Source: an archaeon
GTDB lineage: Archaea; Iainarchaeota; Iainarchaeia; Iainarchaeales; GW2011-AR10
Assembly: GCA_030651515.1 (NCBI GenBank)
Contig: JAUSEO010000043.1
Coordinates: forward strand, 1 to 37,036
Length of the DNA: 37,036 nucleotides
Direction of reading: 5' to 3'
The notes under the pieces were generated by a model that saw only the letters and a program-made list of their open reading frames with translations, searched no databases and had not been told where the DNA came from. Shown here piece after piece: positions 18,534 to 26,683 of this stretch. How positions within the stretch are numbered: position 1 is the stretch's first letter; each line of letters starts with the position of its first letter. A program made the position numbers and the translations under genes.

Positions 18534-18968
18534 TCAGGTTTTTGGAATTTTTTTCCCGTGCGGGCAGGTTTTGGGATAGCCCAAGACGCGCGCAAGGGAT
18601 TTTGCAACCTCGTCAGTCATAACGTGCTCAAAGCGGCAGGGGTCCGTCGAGTTATAGTCAATTTTTAGCACGTCCCGAAACCAGACTTCTGCCAAGCGCA
18701 GGTTTCGCACAATTTTTACAGCTATTTCACGGCCGGTAGGCATGAGAGAAACACCGCTCCTGCCATCATACTTAAGAAGGCTTTTTTTCTCAAGCTTTCG
18801 GAACATGCCCACAACAGACGGCAAAGAAACAGAAAGCATGCGTGCAACGGCAGCAGCGTGAATCGGGTTTTTACCATCTTCCTCCACAAGCCACACGGCC
18901 TTTAGGTACATCTCCTCGTTTTCAGAGCTTTTCTCCAAAAGAACACTGCACTTTTCTTGTTTAGCCAT
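18534..18968 (-). CDS. DtxR/MntR-family metal-dependent transcriptional regulator
   Basis: EMYLKAVWLVEEDGKNPIHAAAVARMLSVSLPSVVGMFRKLEKKSLLKYDGRSGVSLMPTGREIA; CRFEHVMTDEVAKSL; ATG at 18968. Confidence 0.87.
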   Translation of the reverse strand: MAKQEKCSVLLEKSSENEEMYLKAVWLVEEDGKNPIHAAAVARMLSVSLPSVVGMFRKLEKKSLLKYDGRSGVSLMPTGREIAVKIVRNLRLAEVWFRDVLKIDYNSTDPCRFEHVMTDEVAKSLARVLGYPKTCPHGKKIPKT

Positions 18969-19066
18969 AGGCAATAAAATAAACCACATAAAGAAAGTAT
19001 ATAAGCAATTCTACGCGTGAAGCCTGGTTCACGCATGGGTTTTTAAATATTCTGCACCAAACCAAC

Positions 19067-19084
19067 TTAGGTAAGCCTAATAAA
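19067..19084 (+). promoter_or_regulatory. Candidate DtxR/IdeR-type operator
   Basis: TTAGGTAAGCCTAATAAA resembles the DtxR/IdeR box TTAGGTTAGCCTAACCTAA; lies 17 nt after TTTTAAATAT and 18 nt before the FTR1 ATG. Confidence 0.6.
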
Positions 19085-19102
19085 AATCAGGGTTGCCTAA
19101 AA

Positions 19103-20044
19103 ATGTTTTGGGGGAAAAAAGTGAACAAGCATTTTGAAACCAGGACACGCCTTTTGCACTTGACTGCTCTTTTACTTTTAACACTTATTTTCATTCCAGG
19201 ATTGGCGTTTGCAAAAGAGGAAACAACCGAAACTGATTCTTCTGCTTTCTTGCAGTCCCTGACGATAATCCTTCGCGAAGGCGTCGAAGCAATACTTATA
19301 ATCGGCGCGATTGTTGCAACTCTTTTTGTTTCAAACAACACTGACAAAATCAAAACGATTTACATCGGCGCGGCCTTGGCGATAATCGCTTCCCTTGCAA
19401 CAGCTTTTTTCATCGACCAAATTTTTGTCTGGGGGGATTCGCAAAAAGGATTCCTCGAAGGCATGACTTTGCTCACCGCAGCAGCAGTCTTATTGTTTGT
19501 AACCAACTGGCTGTTGTCAAAAGCAGAGGCCACAAAGTGGAAAAGCTACATCAAGGGAAAAGTCGAAAAAGCCGTTTCACAGGAAAGCCCCATCGCATTG
19601 GCAGCAGTCGCGTTCCTTGCAGTTTACAGGGAAGGATTCGAAACCGTACTCTTTTACAAAGCACTTTTCCTCCAGACAGGAAACACCCCGGAAATATTGA
19701 CGGGCATTTTACTTGGCTCAGCCATACTATTAGGCGTGTTTTTTGTCGCAATAAGAATTGGGATGAGGCTGCCGGTCAAAACTTTTTTCCTCTCCACAAG
19801 CGTGCTGTTGTTCTTTTTTGCATTCACTTTTGTGGGAAGCGGCATACATGAACTCCAGGAAGCCGGAACGCTTCCAGAAACCAGTTTTGCATTTATCCCA
19901 AAAGTAAAAGATTTAGGGCTCTACCCAACGATTGAAACCATTCTTGGCCAACTCATTGTCATCGGGTTTGGGGCATTCATGGCTTACATCCACGTTTTCC
20001 GGCACCGCGACTTTGACAAGCAGTTAGCCAGGCAAGCAGTTTAA
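19103..20044 (+). CDS. FTR1-family iron permease
   Basis: Two RExxE motifs: REGVEAILIIGAIVATL and REGFETVLFYKALF; signal peptide and multiple TM. Confidence 0.92.
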   Translation: MFWGKKVNKHFETRTRLLHLTALLLLTLIFIPGLAFAKEETTETDSSAFLQSLTIILREGVEAILIIGAIVATLFVSNNTDKIKTIYIGAALAIIASLATAFFIDQIFVWGDSQKGFLEGMTLLTAAAVLLFVTNWLLSKAEATKWKSYIKGKVEKAVSQESPIALAAVAFLAVYREGFETVLFYKALFLQTGNTPEILTGILLGSAILLGVFFVAIRIGMRLPVKTFFLSTSVLLFFFAFTFVGSGIHELQEAGTLPETSFAFIPKVKDLGLYPTIETILGQLIVIGFGAFMAYIHVFRHRDFDKQLARQAV

Positions 20045-20055
20045 GAAAAAATAAA

Positions 20056-20146
20056 TGGGCCCGCTCAGATTTGAACTGAGGACCTTTCGATTGCCGTTTT
20101 CCACATTATCAGTCGAATGCTCAAAACCAGGCTAAGCTACGGGCCC
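20056..20146 (-). tRNA. tRNA-Ile(GAU) with a 15-nt intron (20092..20106) at 37/38
   Basis: Exon 1 GGGCCCGTAGCTTAGCCTGGTTTTGAGCATTCGACTGATA, intron ATGTGGAAAACGGCA, exon 2 ATCGAAAGGTCCTCAGTTCAAATCTGAGCGGGCCCA; 76 nt mature cloverleaf. Confidence 0.9.
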
Positions 20147-20268
20147 AAAAAAACTCGCACAAAAGCCATATTGCCGGCTTTTGCCTGCAAAGAAATTTTT
20201 TGCCTCAAAGCCTTTAAAAAAGAAGCCCTCCCGTTAGTTTTTTAAAACAAAAAAGCATATTTATAGCA

Positions 20269-21339
20269 ATGAAAAAGCAAGCATTTTTCCTGTTCCTGGC
20301 AATTTACCTGTCCATCAACGCAAGCGCGGAACTTGACTGTCGGATCTTTGACATTTTCACAAGCTCATGCGATGACCAATTCCCAAACTCTTTGCTTGTT
20401 CTCCGCATGCATGACGCCTCAAACACCCATGCCCAACTGCCAGACTACAGTGGCAATGACCCAAAGTATGACATTGGCGTGTGCTGCAGGGCAACCAAAG
20501 CCACGCTTATAGAGGACACGGACAACCTTGGCGTGCTGGACTACGCCTGTAGTGGCCAGCCTGAATCGACATACACTGCTTTATCCGACGAGTCAAACGC
20601 GCACGCAGAATTCCCAATTGACCCAATTGACAATACTTTTAAGTGGGGCGAACCAGGGGAAAATTATGACAACACCATGTGCATGAACGCCACAAGCGAA
20701 ATCCGTTGCGAAGCACAGGCAGCAGAAATCAATGAGCCGCCACCCGGCTTTAACAGTATGAGTGAATGCGTTTTTGGTCTTTCATCTGAAACCAACGCCC
20801 ACGTTTATGAATGCAGGCAAACTCCCCAAGACCAGGGTTTTTTGAAAGTCTACTGCACGGATGAGTATTCAACAAAAGGCGACATTCTTGGCCTTAAAAT
20901 CCAGCCACTTGATGCCGAGGGAAATGAAAATAAAGAATTCTATACGGGAGGCAATATTTACCTTAAATTTAATATCAATAATTTTACAAATTCGCCAGTA
21001 ACCGGAGTGCAGGTTGATTATTATGTAAAAGGGTTGGAGTCCACGATTAAAAACAGCATTGTCAGAGATTTAAACCCAGGCCTCAATATTATTGAGTCAA
21101 ATGAAATCCCCCCGCTTTTAATTCCTGTTGATACCCCCAGGAATTCTTATTTACTTGAAGCAAAAGCAATTTACCCAGACGACCCAGTGCAGGGAAATAA
21201 TTTAGACAATGAATACATAACTATAATTCTTGGCACAAAAGAGATAACAATCCCTGAAACAAGCCCACTGCTTGCCGTATTGATTGCATTTGGAGTTCTT
21301 TTCATAATCGGGGGAATGCCAAGAAAAAGCTTAAATTGA
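20269..21339 (+). CDS. Secreted/membrane-anchored hypothetical protein with NAHA-type repeats and a CARDB-like domain
   Basis: Signal peptide; repeats ASNTHAQLP..VCC, ESNAHAEFP..MCM, ETNAHVYE..VYC; CARDB-like region GGNIYLKFNINNFTNSPVTGVQVDYYV; C-terminal TM. Confidence 0.7.
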   Translation: MKKQAFFLFLAIYLSINASAELDCRIFDIFTSSCDDQFPNSLLVLRMHDASNTHAQLPDYSGNDPKYDIGVCCRATKATLIEDTDNLGVLDYACSGQPESTYTALSDESNAHAEFPIDPIDNTFKWGEPGENYDNTMCMNATSEIRCEAQAAEINEPPPGFNSMSECVFGLSSETNAHVYECRQTPQDQGFLKVYCTDEYSTKGDILGLKIQPLDAEGNENKEFYTGGNIYLKFNINNFTNSPVTGVQVDYYVKGLESTIKNSIVRDLNPGLNIIESNEIPPLLIPVDTPRNSYLLEAKAIYPDDPVQGNNLDNEYITIILGTKEITIPETSPLLAVLIAFGVLFIIGGMPRKSLN

Positions 21340-21384
21340 AGAAAAAACAAAAAGTTAGTGGAGAAAAAAAAAGGGTGGTTTTGA

Positions 21385-22731
21385 ATGAACAAGGTTGTTT
21401 TGATTGGAATAGCATTTTTTCTTGCAGTGGTTTCTTTTATCAGTTTCACTGGAGCGTATAACAGGGATTTTACTGGTTTAACTGGAGACCCAGAGAGTTT
21501 CGGACACTCTGCGGACGAATTGAACGTTAAAGTCCCAACCAGTACTGAACCCAACACTGTCAAAACCCTTCAAAGGGCAATTGACGAGGGCGATTTCGGA
21601 GGCGGTGAAGGAGGAGGTATAACAAAGCTTGAGAAAGGAGACGTGGGAGGAGTTGAACTAGACCCTCCGACAATAATCAACACTGGGAAATTATCGCTTA
21701 TTTCAAACTGTGGCAATAACCAAATTCTCAAATTCAATGGCAGCGCATGGATTTGTGCCAACGACGAGCAAGGAGGCGGAGGAAACCCCGACAATTATTT
21801 TTGTGCACCGGGCTCTTCGCTGAGGGAAATAGTCAACGGCGTGGTAACCGCGTGCGAGCCTGATGACGTTGGCGGCGGAGGCGGGAACAGCTTTGTCACG
21901 ATAGCCACTCCACAGGGAACCAGCCCTCAGGCAGATAGTTCCAGTGACACACTGACGCTTACAGCAGGCACGAACATGGGCGTGGGAAGCATACAGATAG
22001 TCGGTGACTCTTTAACTGATAAAATCACATTCAACCTACAGCCAGCCTATATACAAAAAAGAGTAAGCGGGACATGCACAGGCCAGGTGATAACTGCAAT
22101 CAAGGAGGATGGAACCGTGACCTGTGAAACGGACGATGTTGGCGGCGGCGGTCCCGGTGATATTACCGCAGTTAACACTTCCAGTTTAAGTGGTCTTACT
22201 GGGGGGGCTGATAGTGGAGCGGTAAATTTGTATTTGGACGTCAGCAAGTTGAGCCAAGGTGTTACCCCCAGCCAAAGTGACCAGGTTGCTCTTGCCACTG
22301 GGGCTGGCATGCGTAAATATCCAATAAGCTCTCTTGGGGTAAACTGCACGATAGAGGGTAACTGCGCAAACCTCTATGCCTCCACCAAAGTGAAGACAGG
22401 TGGCATCCAGTTCGATGGGGACATAGTGCCAAATTCAGAAGTGTGCAGTGACGGCCAGGTGCTAAGAAAACAGGATCCAAGTGGCGAGTGGGGTTGCTCA
22501 ACAGCAGGGCTGAATTGCGAACTTGCTTCAAAACCCCTTGTTAACGGCGGGGCACAAACCGCTACATGTGATACAGGATACCTTGTAACCGGTGGAGGAG
22601 TAAATGCTACTGGCGGCAGTATTGGGTACATCCAGAGTTATCCCTCAGGAAACGGATGGTACGGAAAAATCAACCCAAGTGGGAGTGGCACAGTATATGC
22701 AAAGTGCTGCAAGATAAGCTGGTCAGGCTAA
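21385..22731 (+). CDS. Secreted Gly-rich adhesin/tail-fiber-like protein
   Basis: N-terminal signal/TM; repeated (C)xxDDVGGGG units; Cys-rich C-terminal CDTGYLVTGGGV...SYPSGNGWYGKI...YAKCCKI. Confidence 0.7.
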   Translation: MNKVVLIGIAFFLAVVSFISFTGAYNRDFTGLTGDPESFGHSADELNVKVPTSTEPNTVKTLQRAIDEGDFGGGEGGGITKLEKGDVGGVELDPPTIINTGKLSLISNCGNNQILKFNGSAWICANDEQGGGGNPDNYFCAPGSSLREIVNGVVTACEPDDVGGGGGNSFVTIATPQGTSPQADSSSDTLTLTAGTNMGVGSIQIVGDSLTDKITFNLQPAYIQKRVSGTCTGQVITAIKEDGTVTCETDDVGGGGPGDITAVNTSSLSGLTGGADSGAVNLYLDVSKLSQGVTPSQSDQVALATGAGMRKYPISSLGVNCTIEGNCANLYASTKVKTGGIQFDGDIVPNSEVCSDGQVLRKQDPSGEWGCSTAGLNCELASKPLVNGGAQTATCDTGYLVTGGGVNATGGSIGYIQSYPSGNGWYGKINPSGSGTVYAKCCKISWSG

Positions 22732-23363
22732 ACCCCAAACGCCGAATCGCACACCTTGTTAAGCACGCAGCCAGCACAATTCGGCTTTCGTGCAGTGCAC
22801 ACTTCACGCCCATGCTGTATGAGTAAAAGCGAGAACCTGTCCCAGTCCCTGCGTGGTATAAGTTCCACTAAGTCTTTTTCTATTTTCACGGGGTCAGTGT
22901 GCCTTGTAAGCCCTATCCTGTAAGACAGTCGTTTGACGTGCGTGTCAACAGCCATGCCCTCGTTTTTGCCAAACGCGACTGACAAGACAATGTTCGCGGT
23001 TTTGCGCGCAACGCCATGCAGGGTGACAAGCTCTTCCATTGTCTGCGGCACCTCTCCTCCAAATTCTTGCTTTATTTTTTTGGCCGTGGCCAGGATGTTT
23101 TTCGCCTTGGCGCGGTAAAAACCAGTGGAGCGGATTTCTTTTTCAAGCTCCATTTGCGGCAGGGATGCAAAGTCATCAATGCAGGGGTATTTTGCAAACA
23201 ATGTTTTTGTCACGATGTTCACGCGCTTGTCCGTGCACTGCGCCGACAATATGGTTGCGACAAGCAACTGCCAAGGCGAGGAATAGTTAAGCTCGGTTTT
23301 CACGCGAGGATAAAGCTTTTTTAATTCCTGCAAAACCAGGTCGGCTTTTTCCTTTAGCTCCAT
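22728..23363 (-). CDS. nth: Endonuclease III
   Basis: ATILSAQCTDKRVN, LVTLHGVARKTANIVLSVAF (HhH), VDTHVKRLSYRIGL, CTARKPNCAGCVLNKVC (4Fe-4S); ATG at 23363. Confidence 0.93.
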   Translation of the reverse strand: MELKEKADLVLQELKKLYPRVKTELNYSSPWQLLVATILSAQCTDKRVNIVTKTLFAKYPCIDDFASLPQMELEKEIRSTGFYRAKAKNILATAKKIKQEFGGEVPQTMEELVTLHGVARKTANIVLSVAFGKNEGMAVDTHVKRLSYRIGLTRHTDPVKIEKDLVELIPRRDWDRFSLLLIQHGREVCTARKPNCAGCVLNKVCDSAFGV

Positions 23364-23379
23364 TTGGACAAACCCACTT

Positions 23380-23910
23380 TCAGATTTGTTCCCAGACACT
23401 GACAAAGTTGTCAACCATTTCGTCAAAGAAACTGGTTTTATAAGACACCAGAATGTTTGCAGCCTTTTGCGGGTCGACAAGGGAGTAAATGATTTTTTTG
23501 CCGCGCCTTTTTTTCCCAAGCAGGCCTTTTTCAAAAAGATTATCCAAGTGCCATGAAGTGGTCGAGGGGCTCAACCCGATTTCCTTTGAAATCTGCTTGT
23601 TTGAAGCACCCCTTTTTTTCTGTAGCAAAAACAATATTATTTTTCTCGAGCTTTCCTGGCGGAGCGCACCCATTTCCTTTTCCTCGTGAAACGGTTCACG
23701 GACAAGGTAAAAGCGCGAGAACTTTTTTTCCTTCACCTGCCTGATTAAGTGCTTTTTTTCAAGGTACCCAAGGTGGTACTGTAGGCTTCCAGTTGCAAGG
23801 CCGGTCCTGCGCTGGATTTCCCGAAAATGCAGGCCAGGCGAAGACGAAAGCAGGTCATAAATTTTCTGCCTGGACTCCAGGGACAAGATTCCCCTGAGTT
23901 CCTCTTCCAT
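23380..23910 (-). CDS. Two-domain winged-helix transcriptional regulator
   Basis: Two HTH segments: LHFREIQRRTGLATGSLQYHLGYLEKKHLI and GASNKQISKEIGLSPSTTSWHLDNLFEKGLL. Confidence 0.85.
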   Translation of the reverse strand: MEEELRGILSLESRQKIYDLLSSSPGLHFREIQRRTGLATGSLQYHLGYLEKKHLIRQVKEKKFSRFYLVREPFHEEKEMGALRQESSRKIILFLLQKKRGASNKQISKEIGLSPSTTSWHLDNLFEKGLLGKKRRGKKIIYSLVDPQKAANILVSYKTSFFDEMVDNFVSVWEQI

Positions 23911-23923
23911 TTTTTTTGACCCC

Positions 23924-24322
23924 CTATTTTTTCAGGATAGCGAAAAACAAGAAACCCAGTATTATCAGTTCAAAAACATTCTCACTTGAGTCCGCAAGAA
24001 ACGTGCCGGGAGAGAAAAACAAGTCAACCAGCTTGACAAGCCATTTGAGGGCAAAAAACAAAAAGGCCAAAGAAACAAAAAGGAGCTTTTGGGACGGGTT
24101 TTTACGGTAAGCCATGAAGGCCACGGCAAAAAAAGCCGCTGAAAGCAAAAAAACGAGTATTTTGACTAAAGGGTCTAACTGTACCCCAACATCACTTAAA
24201 GGTCTTAAAAAATCCCATAGAGCCAAAAAAAACACCTTTTTGTTGAAATAAGTGATATACCAATAAAAAGAAAAAAAGGGCAGGAAAGGAAAAAAAAGCC
24301 CTTTTTTTGTGAGGTGAATCAA
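23924..24322 (-). CDS. Hypothetical membrane protein
   Basis: 132 aa with 3-4 hydrophobic segments, in the same direction just downstream of the wHTH regulator boundary. Confidence 0.5.
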   Translation of the reverse strand: MIHLTKKGLFFPFLPFFSFYWYITYFNKKVFFLALWDFLRPLSDVGVQLDPLVKILVFLLSAAFFAVAFMAYRKNPSQKLLFVSLAFLFFALKWLVKLVDLFFSPGTFLADSSENVFELIILGFLFFAILKK

Positions 24323-24560
24323 AGGAGGTTTTTCGCTTTCGCCTTTTCTTAAAAAAAACTTCTATTTACTAGAATAATTATCACCGGCTTTTTATAAAGT
24401 GATTTTGGTACAATAACGATAAACTGCATGGGTGTTGTGCAGGAAAAGGCTATTTTAACCTGTTTAAAAGCATTTTTTGAGAGGCCCTTCCCTGACAAAC
24501 GGCCATTTGAACAAGTTATCACTGAAACAGTAAACTAGTAGTGTTTCAGCATCAACCAAA

Positions 24561-24604
24561 AGTTATCACGGAGAAAGCTTTAAATATATTTTCCAGTGAT
24601 AACT
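24561..24604. promoter_or_regulatory. Fic promoter flanked by an inverted repeat
   Basis: AGTTATCAC (24561) ... TTTAAATATATTTT ... AGTGATAACT (24595-24604); ATG at 24609. Confidence 0.6.
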
Positions 24605-24608
24605 TAGT

Positions 24609-25580
24609 ATGGCTCACATTGTTTCAAGAAAGGTTAAGGGGAAAAAATATTACTATCTAGAGGAGTCTTTCAAAGACATGGAAAAATGGGTCAAAGAAAG
24701 CGCTTATCTTGGCCCAGAGAAACCTTCCAAACAGCAATTGCTATCCGCTTTTGAAAAACTCAAAGGGAAATGCAAAGCTCGAAAACACCTGGTTCTTGTT
24801 CAGCCGTTAACAGAATTCATTTCAAACAAAAAAGCATCAGAATTGCAGAAAGCAATAGACAGCAAAAAAGAGTTCCTGGAAAAACTTACGAAAAAACAAA
24901 AAGACGAGTTCGCCAGAAGGGAAAGAATAACATTCATCACGGATTCCAATGCAATCGAAGGAAGCTCCCTAACTTACAGCGAAACCTCAAATATAATAGG
25001 CCAGGAAAAAGAAATCAAAAAGGCAGGAAAAAAACATTTAATAATAATCGGAATCAACCGCGAACAGCAAGAAGCATTAAACCTCAAAGCATGCCTTGAC
25101 CGATACGACAAATACCTGAAAATAAACCAGAAAATAACAGAAAAAACTATACTGCAACTGCATTATATCCTATTAGCAAACATTTCAGGTTATGAAAAGT
25201 ACCAGGGAATCTACAGGCCGGTAAAAGTCTACATTGTCGGCTCAACACATGAATTCCCACTGCCTCAAGAAGTATCAGGGCTGATGAAACAATTAATCCA
25301 ATGGCTCTGGGAAAACGAAGAGCTTATACACCCCGTTGAACTGGCGGCAAAATTCCATACAAAATTCACGACAATACACCCATTTGCGGATGGCAACGGC
25401 AGAATGGCAAGACTTTTGATGAATTACATTCTTCAGCAAAAAGGGTTCCCGTTCACAAACATCCCGCTAAAAAGAAGAGAAACCTACATGAAAACACAGG
25501 CAGCCGGAAACAAAGAAAACCATAAACCATTCACAAAATTCCTGGAAGAAGAAATCATAAAACAACACTTCGACAAATGA
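24609..25580 (+). CDS. Fic-domain protein (probable AMPylase family)
   Basis: HPFADGNGRMARLLMN catalytic motif; N-terminal SNAIEGSS fits the inhibitory [ST]xxxE[GN] motif. Confidence 0.92.
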   Translation: MAHIVSRKVKGKKYYYLEESFKDMEKWVKESAYLGPEKPSKQQLLSAFEKLKGKCKARKHLVLVQPLTEFISNKKASELQKAIDSKKEFLEKLTKKQKDEFARRERITFITDSNAIEGSSLTYSETSNIIGQEKEIKKAGKKHLIIIGINREQQEALNLKACLDRYDKYLKINQKITEKTILQLHYILLANISGYEKYQGIYRPVKVYIVGSTHEFPLPQEVSGLMKQLIQWLWENEELIHPVELAAKFHTKFTTIHPFADGNGRMARLLMNYILQQKGFPFTNIPLKRRETYMKTQAAGNKENHKPFTKFLEEEIIKQHFDK

Positions 25581-25586
25581 GAAACT

Positions 25587-26105
25587 GTGAAAAACATGGA
25601 AAAAAAACTCGCCGCAATCCTGCTTTTGGGGCTCTATTTTTCCGCCTGTGCAACACAGGAAGTAACGGTTGCCCCGGAAGTTTTTTTCTGCCCGGAAGAC
25701 AACTGTGCAGACCATTTGATTGAAAAAATCGATTCGGCAACGAGCACCATTGACATAGCGGTTTATTCTTTCACGCACGACGAAATCGCAGACGCCCTCA
25801 TAAGGGCTGGCGAAAGAGGCGTGAAAGTAAGAGTGCTTGTGGATTTCACACAGTCACAAAACAAGTATTCCGAAGACGAAAGGCTTGGAAAAAATGGCAC
25901 CGAAGTCAAAACCGTGAGAAAAAGCGGCGGAATCATGCACAACAAGTTCATAGTGATTGACGGCGCGCTTGTAGGCACGGGTTCGTTCAACTACTCGCGC
26001 AACGCGGACGAGTCAAACGACGAGAACCTCGTATTCCTTTCAGACGCAAAAACGGCAAAAAAATATTTGGAAGAATTCGGAGAAATATGGGCTGAAACAG
26101 GGTGA
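25587..26105 (+). CDS. PLD-superfamily nuclease-like lipoprotein
   Basis: IMHNKFIVIDGALVGTGSFNYSRNADESNDENL (HxK..D..GSxN); lipobox-like YFSAC; GTG 25587 or ATG 25596. Confidence 0.87.
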   Translation: MKNMEKKLAAILLLGLYFSACATQEVTVAPEVFFCPEDNCADHLIEKIDSATSTIDIAVYSFTHDEIADALIRAGERGVKVRVLVDFTQSQNKYSEDERLGKNGTEVKTVRKSGGIMHNKFIVIDGALVGTGSFNYSRNADESNDENLVFLSDAKTAKKYLEEFGEIWAETG

Positions 26106-26139
26106 ATTTAGAAAGATTGATGCAGCTGTAAGTGTCCTT

Positions 26140-26325
26140 TTGAAGAGTGACACTTTTTTAAATTGTTTCTCATTGTCCGAATGCATGGATTATTTCAAGC
26201 TCACAAAAGGAACAATAATAACATTCAGCGAAGAAACCGAAACAGAAAAAAACGGCAAGAAGATAAACATCATCCCCGCATGGAAATGGCTCCTGGAAAA
26301 CAATGACCCAAAAGAAAAAAAGTGA
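26140..26325 (+). pseudogene. Possible C-terminal remnant of a DUF4143/AAA ATPase
   Basis: DYFKLTKGTIITFSEETETEKNGKKINIIPAWKWLLEN resembles the ITxxEE..xxGKKIxxIPxWKWLL tail of such ATPases; no upstream body. Confidence 0.45.
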
Positions 26326-26508
26326 AAAAAACGAATTTTAAAAAATTGCTTCATTTTGTCTGCCAATATCCATTGTTTGCCGGGCTTCAAATGGCAAAAC
26401 TGGCACTTTTGGCAGGTGGCATGTTTTATGTTCCACTTAGTGGTTAAAGTGGCACATATTTTGTTCCACTTTAGAAAGGTTGTGATTGCCAACAAGCAGG
26501 ATAATATA

Positions 26509-26600
26509 GCAAAAAGCATATGTATTTGAACATTTGAATTGCTTTTTGCATATAACAAACCGCAATAAAAAGTTCAAAAATATAAGCGGTTTGCTATATG
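26509..26600. repeat. Two abutting inverted repeats
   Basis: GCAAAAAGC (26509-26517)/GCTTTTTGC (26541-26549); GCATATAACAAACCGC (to 26563)/GCGGTTTGCTATATG (26586-26600). Confidence 0.6.
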
Positions 26601-26659
26601 TTTTACAACACATGTTTTGTTGCCCACTATAATAGGTGTGGCAAGTGTTACTACCAGCG

Positions 26660-26683
26660 TATCACTTTTAATAGAAAGTGATA
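26660..26683. repeat. 24-nt palindrome
   Basis: TATCACTTT-TAATAG-AAAGTGATA, perfect 9-bp arms. Confidence 0.65.

Noticed and set aside
22728-23534. Extended N-terminus of the Nth ORF
   Set aside because: The first ~57 residues overlap the wHTH gene (23380-23910); ATG at 23363 gives a normal Nth length.
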